This document shows positions 54,637-63,867 of a stretch of 64,000 nt of DNA, piece after piece; position 1 is the stretch's first letter, and each line of letters starts with the position of its first letter. The notes below the pieces were generated by a model that was given only the letters and a program-made list of their open reading frames with translations, ran no database searches and had not been told where the DNA came from. The DNA lies in NCBI RefSeq assembly GCF_000379025.1, contig NZ_KB900617.1:106504-170503 (forward strand). The letters run 5' to 3'. The position numbers and the translations under genes were made by a program. This stretch comes from Orenia marismortui DSM 5156 (lineage in GTDB: Bacteria > Bacillota > Halanaerobiia > Halobacteroidales > Halobacteroidaceae).

Positions 54637-56337
54637 CTATCGAGAAGAATTAATTCTTTTAGCTTCTTTTAAATCAATTTTTGCTTTATAACCATGTTTC
54701 TCTAAAAGATGAAGAAGATTTGAGCCATTTAAAAGTGTAATAGGTTTATCTTTAGCAAAATTATGCGAATCTGCCCCATAATTTGATGTTGTAACTAAAA
54801 TTCCTTTTGTTGCTCCTTCATTTACTACAGTTCCATAAAGATCACGAACTGCTGAAACTCCAACAACATTAGTATATCTTTTAGCTTGAATAACAATTTT
54901 ACCACCACGAATTGGATCTGGATCAAAAGCTATAGCATCTACTCCTCCATCTCTACTAGATTGAGTAACTTTTACCTCTCCACCAGTTTGTGAAAATTCT
55001 TTTTCAAATATTTCTCTTATAAGATGTTCAAAATCTTGCCAATCCATTGCAGCCAAATTGTCAGCATCATTTAAATTATCACTAACATCATAGGATTCTA
55101 TAAATCTACTATCTTCCTTATCGATTTTTATTATAGGAGCAACAGGAGATAATTTATATAGTCTAGAGGCTCCAACCCCTTTTAAATTCTTAAAACATTC
55201 TTTAGGGTCAACTAAATCTAAATTGATTTCATGAAATTCCTTTTTAGTAACTTGAATAGATAAAACACAAGGACTAATTTTTTTACCAGTTGCTTTATCT
55301 ATTGTCCTTACAAACCCATTAAAAACAATTGCATCTATAATATCAATTTCATCGGTTTGATATATATCATTTATAGTTTTAAGAGCTATCTGATAAAGAA
55401 TACCATCATATAATTTTCTAAAAGCTGTTTTTGATAATTCTTTTTCTTTAAAAGAATCTCTAGTTTTTATATATTTAACTTCTTGAATCTTAGGTAAATC
55501 TTCATGAGAAGGCAATCTATAGTCTAATAATAAAATATTATTGTCAGGGTTATAATCAATTTCAAATTCTTGTGGAAAAATATCAGGATATTTAACATTA
55601 TCTAAAACTATATCATAATATTCAGCAATAGCAGAAGGTACTTTATTAAAGTATGCTTTTTCTAAATTAATTATATACTGATTATATTCTTCTTGTTTTT
55701 TATAAAATTCCTGTTTGTTATAATCCCATTTCTTTAAGCTTGTTTCGTATTCTTTTTCAATTTTTTCATTTTCCTTTATAATTTTATTTTTTCTCTCTTT
55801 CCAACTCTTTATATCTTTTTTATGTCTTTCTAAAGCTTTATTATATTGATTATTAGATATTTGTTGCTTTTTTATTTTGCGTTTTTTGAAAAGTTTATCT
55901 AATAAATTTATTTTAGGTTTATAATATTCTCTTTTTGGTTCCCCTACTGGCTTAGGAGGAAGCGACTTTAATCTTGCTTTTTTAGGTTTTCTTTTTTCAA
56001 ATTTAGATTCATCTTTTAATTTATCCCAGTTAATACTATTATCAATTTTTAGTGAATTTACTAACATGTTTTCTAGACTTGCCTTTAGTTTTTGAGCTTT
56101 TTCCGTTTTTTCTTTTGCTATTTCACTTTTTCTTTCTTGATCTAGTTTTTTTAATTCTTTTCTTTGTCTTTTTTCTTCTTTTTCTAATTTTTTTTGCCAC
56201 TGCTCATCCCATCTTGCAAGTTGTGCATTAGCTTTTCTTTGAGCTTCTCTCTTGGTTTTTCCCTTGATAATTTTGTATTTATTTAATCCATTATGACTTA
56301 TTTCAATTTCATATGTAGGATAAATTGCTCTTGGCAT
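54637..56337 (-). CDS. Mrr-type restriction endonuclease protein
   Basis: 566 residues. A long Lys/Glu-rich coiled coil fills the first 230 residues. The C-terminal 120 residues are a PD-(D/E)XK Mrr-cat domain: DWQDFEHLIREIFEKEF, SSRDGGVDAIAFD (catalytic Asp) and IVIQAKRYTN (QxK). Mrr-like enzymes cut modified or foreign DNA. No methyltransferase lies nearby. The ATG at 56337 follows AAGGAGTG. It starts 64 bases after a GTTAGGC core and ends 13 bases before an attC-like element. Confidence 0.85.
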   Translation of the reverse strand: MPRAIYPTYEIEISHNGLNKYKIIKGKTKREAQRKANAQLARWDEQWQKKLEKEEKRQRKELKKLDQERKSEIAKEKTEKAQKLKASLENMLVNSLKIDNSINWDKLKDESKFEKRKPKKARLKSLPPKPVGEPKREYYKPKINLLDKLFKKRKIKKQQISNNQYNKALERHKKDIKSWKERKNKIIKENEKIEKEYETSLKKWDYNKQEFYKKQEEYNQYIINLEKAYFNKVPSAIAEYYDIVLDNVKYPDIFPQEFEIDYNPDNNILLLDYRLPSHEDLPKIQEVKYIKTRDSFKEKELSKTAFRKLYDGILYQIALKTINDIYQTDEIDIIDAIVFNGFVRTIDKATGKKISPCVLSIQVTKKEFHEINLDLVDPKECFKNLKGVGASRLYKLSPVAPIIKIDKEDSRFIESYDVSDNLNDADNLAAMDWQDFEHLIREIFEKEFSQTGGEVKVTQSSRDGGVDAIAFDPDPIRGGKIVIQAKRYTNVVGVSAVRDLYGTVVNEGATKGILVTTSNYGADSHNFAKDKPITLLNGSNLLHLLEKHGYKAKIDLKEAKRINSSR

Positions 56338-56400
56338 AAATTTCACTCCTTTAACTTTAGTATTATTGTCCATTTAAACCATAAATATTCCTTGAGCAAC

Positions 56401-56412
56401 ATTTCGCCTAAC
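56401..56412 (-). repeat. attC R'-like core upstream of the nuclease gene
   Basis: GTTAGGCGAAAT on the minus strand fits GTTRRRY exactly and shares GAAAT with the ends of two of the other elements. The rest of this element is badly worn. Confidence 0.5.
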
Positions 56413-57035
56413 TTAATTTAAACGACATACTTCATATAAACTATCTATTTAGAAGTATTAACCACATATCTCATACACAAATAATATCTACCTCAAAACA
56501 TCTTTTCCTTCCATTGCTTTATCAAAAATAAAAACTCAACCATAATATAATCATCTTAACTATAAACTCTACATTATCAACTCTAAACTATCTTTTAACT
56601 CGGAATCTTTAACAAATGCTTTGCAGAATACTCATAGAATTTATCCTTATAGCATTTTACCCCTTGATAGTATTTATGGCAATTAGACTCTTTAAAATTA
56701 GATATTAACTCTATCTCTTCTAGCAAAAGCTAATAAAGCATAATAATGAGCATCTATCTTCATTTACTAGCCCCTTTCTCACCACTTAAAAATAACTTTA
56801 CAAAATCAGTCAAATCTTATATAAGTAAGCTCTTAACTGTAGCCAGAAACTAGTAGCTAAAAGCCAGCAGCAAATTTCGACATCTATATCCATTTAATCC
56901 ATTAAATAACAATAATCTTATTTTTTATTTCTCTAAATAATACTTTTCCCCTGCTTAATTGCTAAAAAATTATCATAACACCTGAGGAGAATATTTTTAT
57001 CGAGTGAAGAAGTAGTCTTGGGGTGAAAGATAGTA
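56413..57035. other. Intergenic region with gene debris and repeat remnant
   Basis: Mostly non-coding. It holds the broken reading frame at 56595-56763 and a partial dispersed repeat at 56821-56905 (AACTAGTAGCTAAAAGCC and CGACATCTATATCC). Confidence 0.45.
56595..56763 (-). pseudogene. Frameshifted small gene remnant (DUF6765-like start)
   Basis: AAAGGGG lies 7 bases before an ATG at 56763 that reads MKIDAHYYALLAFARR and stops after 21 codons. In the next frame a coherent stretch continues, ELISNFKESNCHKYYQG and so on to 56595. The opening resembles the MQxDFHYYxxYxLAR start of DUF6765 proteins. It is most likely a decayed gene. Confidence 0.35.
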
Positions 57036-57069
57036 AAATAAAAAAAGAGAGTCCAATAACCTTGAACTC
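57036..57069 (-). terminator. Terminator after the tiny acidic ORF
   Basis: GAGTTCAA and TTGGACTC arms (one G-U) around GGTTA, followed on the minus strand by a T-rich tract with a run of six T. Confidence 0.7.
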
Positions 57070-57097
57070 CCCCAATCATTCTTATCCTCTTAACTTA

Positions 57098-57208
57098 CTA
57101 CTCTTCTTCTGCTTCATCTTTAAAAATAATTCCCATAATCTCCTCAACAGCCATATTTAACTCTTCATCATCCACTAAATTCTCTTCTTCTCTAATCTGC
57201 TCAGCCAA
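57098..57208 (-). CDS. Tiny acidic protein, TTG start
   Basis: 36 residues, opening (M)AEQIREEENLVDDEELN and ending DEAEEE. About 15 of the residues are acidic. Ribosome site GGGGTGA lies 5-6 bases before the TTG, and an intrinsic terminator follows 30 bases after the stop, so it looks like a real small gene. No family recognised. Divergent from the DUF815 ATPase. Confidence 0.5.
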   Translation of the reverse strand: MAEQIREEENLVDDEELNMAVEEIMGIIFKDEAEEE

Positions 57209-57407
57209 AAAAATCACCCCATTGTTTAATTTGGAATTACAAACTCTGGTAGTGCATTATTTATTCTTTATTCTACAAATTACACTTTCTTCCTGCTTAT
57301 ACTAACAAAAAAATATAAAATTTTAGTAGATTTAACCTTTTAATTTTGCAGGTATATCAACTTTCAAATAGAAATAAATATCAAATAATTAATCTTTGGA
57401 GGGATAA

Positions 57408-58721
57408 GTGATTAATATGTGCACTAATCTAAATTCTTTTTCTAAATTAAACTCTTTATTGCTTTATAGAAATATCTTAGATGATCAGATAGTAAAAAAA
57501 TTATCTAAACTAATTTCAAGCTTAAATAAAAATAACAATACTGATACTAAAACTTTGAAAAATAATTATTATGAATTAATTGCTGACTTAATCAAAATTG
57601 CTGAACAAGAAAACTTTGCAGGTGATATCTGGAAGGAATATCTCTTAAAACTTATCATTACAGATCAGAATATCTTCAGCCTTCGTTGTGAACAAGATGC
57701 TAAAAATATTGGAGATAGCTTATATCAGGCTGCAATACATGACTTTAAGATTCTACAACAGATCTATCAATTTAAACTGCAAAATTTAGCTCAACAAATA
57801 GAGCTTAAAAATCTTAATTTTATTAATAATTTTCTACCTTCTAAAAGATCTAAAAATAAAGAAACTCCTGCTAGAAACTTCAAGAAAATAATCGATGCTT
57901 TCAATAATCATCAACCAACAACAACCTTAACTAAATCTTTAATGGAATATTATCAAGATCATGGTGTTGGAAAGTTAGGGATTTACAAAGCCTTTCGCTG
58001 GAAAGATAATCAACTTATTGGAATTAAAGATCCTGACTCTATCAGCTTTGATAACTTGGTAGGCTATGAAAACCAGCAAAAGAAATTAATCCAAAACACA
58101 GAAGCCTTCTTAAATGATAAAGCTGCTAATAATGTACTCTTATTTGGTGATAGTGGCACAGGAAAGTCATCTTCTGTAAAGGCATTACTTAATCAATATT
58201 CTGAAGCCGGACTAAGACTAATAGAGCTTAATAAAGATCAAATGAAAGAACTACCTAAGATATTAGAAAACCTTAAGAAAAGAGGATTACATTTTATTAT
58301 CTTCATGGATGATCTATCCTTTGAGGATTTTGAAACAGAATATAAGTATATGAAAGCAATTATTGAAGGAGGAGTAGAAGTAAAACCAGATAATGTACTC
58401 TTTTATGCCACCTCTAACCGCAGGCACCTAATCAAAGAAAAATGGAGTGATCGTGATCAAGAAAGTGGAGAAGTTCATTTATCAGATGCAATACAAGAAA
58501 AATTATCATTATCAAGCCGCTTTGGATTAACAATCTTTTATGAATCTCCAAATCAGAAAGATTACTTGACTATAGTTAAAGAACTTGCTAAACAGAATAA
58601 ACTCACTATAGGTGAAGAAGAACTCAAAACTAAGGCAATACAATGGGAGATGTGGCATAATGGTAGGTCAGGAAGAACAGCACAACAATTTATTAATTAT
58701 TTATTAGGACAAAAAGCTTAA
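57408..58721 (+). CDS. DUF815 AAA-type ATPase
   Basis: 437 residues. The N-terminal 200 residues are helical. The ATPase core has VLLFGDSGTGKSSSVKALL (Walker A, about 245) and HFIIFMDDLSFED (Walker B), then FYATSNRRHL and a C-terminal NGRSGRTAQQFI. This matches DUF815, a conserved ATPase family of unknown role. The GTG at 57408 follows GGAGGGATAA by normal spacing; an ATG three codons later is too far. Monocistronic. Confidence 0.88.
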   Translation: MINMCTNLNSFSKLNSLLLYRNILDDQIVKKLSKLISSLNKNNNTDTKTLKNNYYELIADLIKIAEQENFAGDIWKEYLLKLIITDQNIFSLRCEQDAKNIGDSLYQAAIHDFKILQQIYQFKLQNLAQQIELKNLNFINNFLPSKRSKNKETPARNFKKIIDAFNNHQPTTTLTKSLMEYYQDHGVGKLGIYKAFRWKDNQLIGIKDPDSISFDNLVGYENQQKKLIQNTEAFLNDKAANNVLLFGDSGTGKSSSVKALLNQYSEAGLRLIELNKDQMKELPKILENLKKRGLHFIIFMDDLSFEDFETEYKYMKAIIEGGVEVKPDNVLFYATSNRRHLIKEKWSDRDQESGEVHLSDAIQEKLSLSSRFGLTIFYESPNQKDYLTIVKELAKQNKLTIGEEELKTKAIQWEMWHNGRSGRTAQQFINYLLGQKA

Positions 58722-58738
58722 CTTTAAGCCTCAACAAA

Positions 58739-58767
58739 AATACCAGCCTATTATAGGTTGGTATTTT
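58739..58767. terminator. Bidirectional terminator
   Basis: AATACCAGCCTA and TAGGTTGGTATT arms around TTA; T5 on the minus strand, T4 on the plus strand, between convergent genes. Confidence 0.82.
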
Positions 58768-60172
58768 AAAATATATTACTATTAATAAATTCATCCACCA
58801 ATCTAGGATCAAATCTCTTGCCCTTCATGTGATCTATCTCGTTTAGTACCTCCTGATGGGATAGAGAATCAACTTCTGTCCTTATATCATAATAATGCAC
58901 AATACTGATTATTCTGGCTAACAGAGGAATTCTATTTTCTTTTATCCCTTGAGGATATCCTTTTCCATCCCAGCGTTCATGGTGAAATAAGATAGCATTA
59001 GCAATTGGAAGTAACTCTTGAAAGCTTCTTGCTATCCGATAACCAATCTCACAATGCTGCTTAAGTTGACTTCTCTCTAATTTAGTTAAAGAAGTAGATT
59101 TATTGAATACCTCCTGAGAGATTCCTATCTTCCCTATATCATGTAATCTAGCCAATAACTTTAAATGATTGATATTATCTTGATCTAAGCCTAATATCTT
59201 CCCAAAGTTCAATAATAAGCTTTTTATCCTTCTTATATGAGCCTTACTTTCATAATTGCTCACTGTTAGGTTATTTTCTAAAGATATAATCATAGCATTA
59301 TCTATAATTCTCTTACTCTCCAATTTATCCTGATACATCCTTCTTTCTGCTAATTTAATTATTTCTTCTATATTTTGACTAATATCTGTTTTAGTTGCTA
59401 CTCCTAAAGCAATACTTGGCATGATAATATCAACATTAACCTTTTCAACTTCCCTTTTAATTCTTTTGATGACTTTCTTAGCATTATCAATATCTGTATT
59501 AGGTAAGATAATGCTAAATTCATCACCACCCCAACGAGCTATAATATCTCTATCTCTAGTAGATTTCTTGAGAATCTTAGCTACAAGCTTAATAACTTTA
59601 TCACCTTGCCCATGACCAAAAGTATCATTAATCAACTTTAATCTATTATTATCAGCAATAATAATACTTAATGGCAACTGTTCAACATCATCTAAACAGT
59701 TAAGCATCTTTTGGTAATAGGAACGATTATAAAGTTCTGTTAAATCATCATGGTACATTAGATGCTCTATTCTTTCTTCAAACTCCTTACGTCTACTAAT
59801 ATCTATCAGTGAAACAATACTCTTACTCTCCATAATTGACTCAATCTGAAGCAATACTGTTTTTATATTTCCCCATTTATCAACTATTCTTAATTCACAA
59901 TTATCAGATTTATCATCTTTTCTACGTTGCTTTTCATAACACTTAAATTTAATTTTATCATCTGCTACAATTAAATCTTCAAACTTCATATTAGCTTCTA
60001 ACTCTTCTTTGGAATATCCTATTAAATTTTCTAGCTTATCATTAATTAAGGCTATAGAACTATTATCTTCACTAATAAACATAGCTGTTCCATTATTTTT
60101 AAATAAAAGTTTATAAATATCTTCACTTTGCTTCATTCTTCTATTCTTCATAGAGTCTTGATATATATCCAT
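58766..60172 (-). CDS. PAS-GGDEF-HD-GYP signalling protein (c-di-GMP turnover)
   Basis: 468 residues. PAS domain (about 15-135), GGDEF domain (about 140-290) with the intact RWGGDEF active loop, and HD-GYP phosphodiesterase domain (about 300-465) with LHDIGKIGI and HHERWDGKGYP. It could both make and break c-di-GMP, depending on the PAS signal. No membrane segments, so cytoplasmic. The ribosome site is weak (AAGGG). It lies between the DUF815 ATPase and the sugar transporter, but is probably separate from both. Confidence 0.93.
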   Translation of the reverse strand: MDIYQDSMKNRRMKQSEDIYKLLFKNNGTAMFISEDNSSIALINDKLENLIGYSKEELEANMKFEDLIVADDKIKFKCYEKQRRKDDKSDNCELRIVDKWGNIKTVLLQIESIMESKSIVSLIDISRRKEFEERIEHLMYHDDLTELYNRSYYQKMLNCLDDVEQLPLSIIIADNNRLKLINDTFGHGQGDKVIKLVAKILKKSTRDRDIIARWGGDEFSIILPNTDIDNAKKVIKRIKREVEKVNVDIIMPSIALGVATKTDISQNIEEIIKLAERRMYQDKLESKRIIDNAMIISLENNLTVSNYESKAHIRRIKSLLLNFGKILGLDQDNINHLKLLARLHDIGKIGISQEVFNKSTSLTKLERSQLKQHCEIGYRIARSFQELLPIANAILFHHERWDGKGYPQGIKENRIPLLARIISIVHYYDIRTEVDSLSHQEVLNEIDHMKGKRFDPRLVDEFINSNIF

Positions 60173-60231
60173 TGTTACTAACCCTTCGCCTCCTCATTAC
60201 TCACACTACACAGATATTACTATATAGCCCT

Positions 60232-61059
60232 CTAGCCTTTTACAGATCCATTTAACAGACCTCTCATAAAATATCTACCTAGAAATATATAGATAAACAA
60301 AGTAGGTATTGCAGAAATAATAGCCCCACTCATCTGTACATTCCATTCAATGACTTTACTTCCTGCTAAATTTACCAATGCTACAGTAACTGGTTGACTA
60401 GCAGGATTATTAGTTAAGGTTACAGCAAATAAGAACTCATTCCATATATTTGTAAACTGCCAGATAGTTACTACAACAAATCCAGGTATAGAAATTGGCA
60501 AAAACACCTTAGTATAAGTTTTAAATATACCTGCTCCATCAACTTGAGCAGCTTCAATTAAAGCATCTGGAATCTCTGCATAATAGTTTCTAAAGATCAA
60601 GGTAGTTATTGGTATTCCATAAATAACATGTACCAAAATCAAGCCATAAATAGAACCATAGAGATCAATCTTTTGTAAGAACCTAACCAAAGGAATTAAA
60701 ATACTTTGATAAGGAATAAACATCCCAAAAAGTAATAAGGCAAATAGGAAATTTGATCCTTTAAATCTCCATTTAGCTAACACATATCCATTCAAAGAAC
60801 CAAACAAAGCCGAAAGAATCGTTGCCGGAATTGCTATATAAAAACTATTTAAGATATTTGGTGATAGATGTTTAAAGGCCTTTATAAATGGCTTAAATGA
60901 AAATTGAACAGGTAAGTTCCACATGTTCGTAGCAGATATTTCATTAAAACTTTTAAAACTTGTTGCTAATAGTACATACATTGGAACTAAGAACAAACAA
61001 GATAGAAGTATTAAAAATAAATACATCACAGTCTTCTTTCCCAGTTTATTTGAAGTCAA
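60232..61059 (-). CDS. Sugar ABC transporter permease (MalG type, CUT1)
   Basis: 275 residues, six membrane segments. The EAA loop IEAAQVDGAGIFKTYTKVFLP contacts the ATPase. A TTG start at 61059 follows GAGAGG; the ribosome site lies inside the end of the upstream permease gene, so the two are coupled. No ATPase gene is in the window; a shared MsmK-like subunit elsewhere is likely (inference). Confidence 0.93.
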   Translation of the reverse strand: MTSNKLGKKTVMYLFLILLSCLFLVPMYVLLATSFKSFNEISATNMWNLPVQFSFKPFIKAFKHLSPNILNSFYIAIPATILSALFGSLNGYVLAKWRFKGSNFLFALLLFGMFIPYQSILIPLVRFLQKIDLYGSIYGLILVHVIYGIPITTLIFRNYYAEIPDALIEAAQVDGAGIFKTYTKVFLPISIPGFVVVTIWQFTNIWNEFLFAVTLTNNPASQPVTVALVNLAGSKVIEWNVQMSGAIISAIPTLFIYIFLGRYFMRGLLNGSVKG

Positions 61060-61061
61060 TT

Positions 61062-61988
61062 TTATCCATCCTCTCTATAGTTATTAGATAAGTAAGGTAT
61101 AATTAATATACCTACTAAGATCAATAGCACAACAGCAATACTTGCCCCTGTAGAATATCTATTTGATTTAAAAGCAGCTTCAAACATATATATAGCTGGA
61201 ATATCAGTTACATTATTAGGTCCACTACCAGTCATAGCATAGATTAAAGCAAAGAACTTTAATGATATATGAGCCAAAATAACTATTGCTGATAAGGTAA
61301 GAGGTTTAAGCATTGGAAATAAAACTCTCCTAAAAATTTGCCAATTAGAAGCCCCATCTACTCTTGCTGCTTCAATCAATGATTTAGGAATTCCTCTTAT
61401 TCCTGAAAGCCATAAAGCCATTATATAACCAGAAAATTGCCAAATTGCCACAATAACTATAGGAATTAAAGCAACATTAAAACCAAAAAAACTAGAATCG
61501 GTACTAATAAACCACTCCCATTGCAAATTAGACAGACCTATCTTTCCTAAAAGAAAATTTATTCCTTCAGGATTATTAGGTAAAGTACCTGGTGCAAAGA
61601 TCCATCGCCACACTGTCCCAGATATCACAAAGGAAATAGCCATAGGAAATAAAAATATACTCTTGAAAAAACTTCTACCCTTTTTTATCCCATTAATTAT
61701 AAGTGCTAATACTATACCCAATGCCAAGGTATAGGCTATGAAATAAATACTAAAAAATACAATATTTTTAAGATCTGTTAAAAATCTTTGATCGTTGAAT
61801 AGATCTATATAGTTTTCAAACCAAACATAGTTCTTTTCACCCCTTAATAAAGTAGCAAAATCATCCCAATTTAATAATGAAATTTCAACTGTTTTAGCAA
61901 TAAAGCCATAGACAAATATAAGAATTGCAATGATTGATGGTAAAACAAATAGAAAAGATATAAACCTTTCTTTTTTATTTTGTTTCAT
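61062..61988 (-). CDS. Sugar ABC transporter permease (MalF type, CUT1)
   Basis: 308 residues, six to seven membrane segments, with the EAA loop IEAARVDGASNWQIFRRVLFP. Partner of the MalG-type permease, 2 bases apart. GGAGGTG is 12 bases before the ATG. It follows the binding-protein gene by 50 bases. Confidence 0.93.
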   Translation of the reverse strand: MKQNKKERFISFLFVLPSIIAILIFVYGFIAKTVEISLLNWDDFATLLRGEKNYVWFENYIDLFNDQRFLTDLKNIVFFSIYFIAYTLALGIVLALIINGIKKGRSFFKSIFLFPMAISFVISGTVWRWIFAPGTLPNNPEGINFLLGKIGLSNLQWEWFISTDSSFFGFNVALIPIVIVAIWQFSGYIMALWLSGIRGIPKSLIEAARVDGASNWQIFRRVLFPMLKPLTLSAIVILAHISLKFFALIYAMTGSGPNNVTDIPAIYMFEAAFKSNRYSTGASIAVVLLILVGILIIPYLSNNYREDG

Positions 61989-62038
61989 TTTAATAAGTTC
62001 ACCTCCGTTAAATTATAAAATCAATCTTTCTAAAGGTT

Positions 62039-63361
62039 TTATTTAAGGTATTTATCTGCTATATCTTGAATGTTATTAAAGCTTCTTTCTATATTTCTTT
62101 CACTAACAAATTCATTAATAACATCATCTAAAGCTACCATAAAATTTTCTGGAGCTGCAGAACCATGAGCAATTGATGGAGTTAATATGTTATTTGAAAA
62201 ATCATCTATTGCTTCTTTCATATATAAGTCATACTTGTTTTTATCAACATCAATTCTAGAAGGAATTGAACCCTTGATTTGATTGAAAACATCTTGTCCT
62301 TCACGTGAAGCTATGACTTTTAACCATGATTTTGTACTTTCAGGATTAGCAGCTTCTTTAGGTAATCCAAAACTATCAACAATTACCATAAAACTTCCTT
62401 TAGTCCCAGGAAAGTTTGACCATCCAAATTCTTGATCTGCCTCCCAGCCTAAAGCTTTAAAATAACCTTCCTCCCAATCACCCATGATATTAAATACAGC
62501 CTTTCCTTCATACAAACGCCTAGCTGAATCTTGCCAACTCAAGGCTGCATGATCTTGATTAGTATATCTTAATATTTCATTAAATCTAACTAAAGCTTCT
62601 TTAACCTTAGGATTACTAAAGCTTGTCTTGCCATTCCATAAACCATTATAAGCTTTTGGACCTAAAGTTGATAAAAGCAGTGATTCAAAAATATGAGTTG
62701 CAGGCCAGCGGTCCTTATCTCCTAATGATAATGGAGTTATTCCTTGCTTTGATAATTCTTCTAAACTACTTAGAAAAGAAGAAAAGTTAGTAGGAGGCTT
62801 GAGATTATATTTTTTCAGAAGTGATTTATTATACCACAGTATATTTCCACGATGTACTGCTAGAGGGATTGCATAGACTTCCCCTTGATAACTACACATC
62901 TCCAGTATCTCTTGGTTAAACTTATCCTTAATCCCCAATTCATTAATCAAGTTTGTAATAGGCTCCATTACACCAGCTCTAACATAAGTATCTATAAGTT
63001 CTGAACCACCATGAACTTGAAAAGAATCTGGAGGATTTCCGCCAAGCATTCTAGTTTTTAATACTGCTTTAGCACTAGAACCGCCACCTCCTGATATAGC
63101 AGCATTAATAATTTCCATATCTGAATTCTTTTGATTAAAAATCTCAAATAAAGCTTCTAATCCTTGTGCCTCTCCTCCACCAGTCCACCAACTAAAAATT
63201 TCTAATTCTTCTTCTTTTAGAATTTTATCTTCCTTAGACTTAGAAAAATTAATAGTAATCTCTCCAGTTTTATACATGAATAAAAAAGAACCTACCACTA
63301 TCGCCGATGATATACCTATCAACAGAGTTAAAACCATAATAACCTTTTTAAAGTTACTCAT
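62039..63361 (-). CDS. Sugar-binding protein of the ABC transporter, membrane-anchored
   Basis: 440 residues. The N-terminal hydrophobic segment (about 7-30) lacks a lipobox Cys, so it is probably an uncleaved anchor or an ordinary signal peptide. The mature part resembles the glucose/mannose-type solute-binding proteins: EIFSWWTGGGEAQGLEAL, GGNPPDSFQVHGG and FNIMGDWEEGYFKA. The start follows GGGAGGGGAAG. First gene of the operon; its leader contains a terminator-like hairpin. Confidence 0.9.
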   Translation of the reverse strand: MSNFKKVIMVLTLLIGISSAIVVGSFLFMYKTGEITINFSKSKEDKILKEEELEIFSWWTGGGEAQGLEALFEIFNQKNSDMEIINAAISGGGGSSAKAVLKTRMLGGNPPDSFQVHGGSELIDTYVRAGVMEPITNLINELGIKDKFNQEILEMCSYQGEVYAIPLAVHRGNILWYNKSLLKKYNLKPPTNFSSFLSSLEELSKQGITPLSLGDKDRWPATHIFESLLLSTLGPKAYNGLWNGKTSFSNPKVKEALVRFNEILRYTNQDHAALSWQDSARRLYEGKAVFNIMGDWEEGYFKALGWEADQEFGWSNFPGTKGSFMVIVDSFGLPKEAANPESTKSWLKVIASREGQDVFNQIKGSIPSRIDVDKNKYDLYMKEAIDDFSNNILTPSIAHGSAAPENFMVALDDVINEFVSERNIERSFNNIQDIADKYLK

Positions 63362-63606
63362 ACTTCCCCTCCCATACTAATCATTTTAGCCATCATTAAT
63401 AAATTATAATTTCCTAGATAAGAAAAATAAAAAAAGCTAGAAAAAATCTAATTATAGTTAATACTATAACCTAAGATTTTCCCTAGCTAATGCCTGTACT
63501 CCCAACAGTAACACGCTAATTTTATTTTTTATTTTAATATATCCAAAAACTATTAAAACAAGCTTTTTTATGAAGATAATTGGAAAACACAATTAAAAAT
63601 TATATT
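63362..63606 (-). promoter_or_regulatory. Leader of the sugar transporter operon with attenuator-like hairpin
   Basis: About 245 bases between a strong promoter and the first gene. A small hairpin (CTGT/ACAG arms, 63494-63508) is followed by a strong intrinsic terminator. Transcription would normally stop before the genes, so some readthrough control is expected. I could not match it to a known riboswitch class. Confidence 0.55.
63429..63488 (-). terminator. Terminator inside the transporter leader
   Basis: AGCTAG...AAAATCT pairs with AGATTTT...CTAGCT, with an inner stem TTATAGT/ACTATAA; the minus strand continues with T6. It lies between the promoter at 63640 and the gene start at 63361. 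Confidence 0.75.
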
Positions 63607-63613
63607 ATTATCC

Positions 63614-63642
63614 ATTATATGATATTTTTATGACTCTGTCAA
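63614..63642 (-). promoter_or_regulatory. Consensus sigma-A promoter of the sugar transporter operon
   Basis: TTGACA (63642-63637), 17-base spacer, TATAAT (63619-63614). Confidence 0.87.
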
Positions 63643-63867
63643 TAATAACTAATATAAATTTATTCTATAATATCCTTCTCCACTTCGAAGATAATACTTT
63701 AAATATAATTGCAATTTGTTTAATTAATAATAATTTTAATTCATCAATCATCTAAAATTGGTAAGATTTTTAAGACTTAATTCTATTTCATTCTTGTCTT
63801 ATCTCTAAGCTTTATTAAGAAATAATTAAATTATCACTTGCCTTTGATATATATAATCTAAAATAAA

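Noticed and set aside
63484-63520. Fluoride, c-di-GMP or preQ1 riboswitch in the sugar transporter leader
   Set aside because: I compared the remembered consensus motifs by eye; none of the conserved cores fits, so only an unassigned leader is reported.
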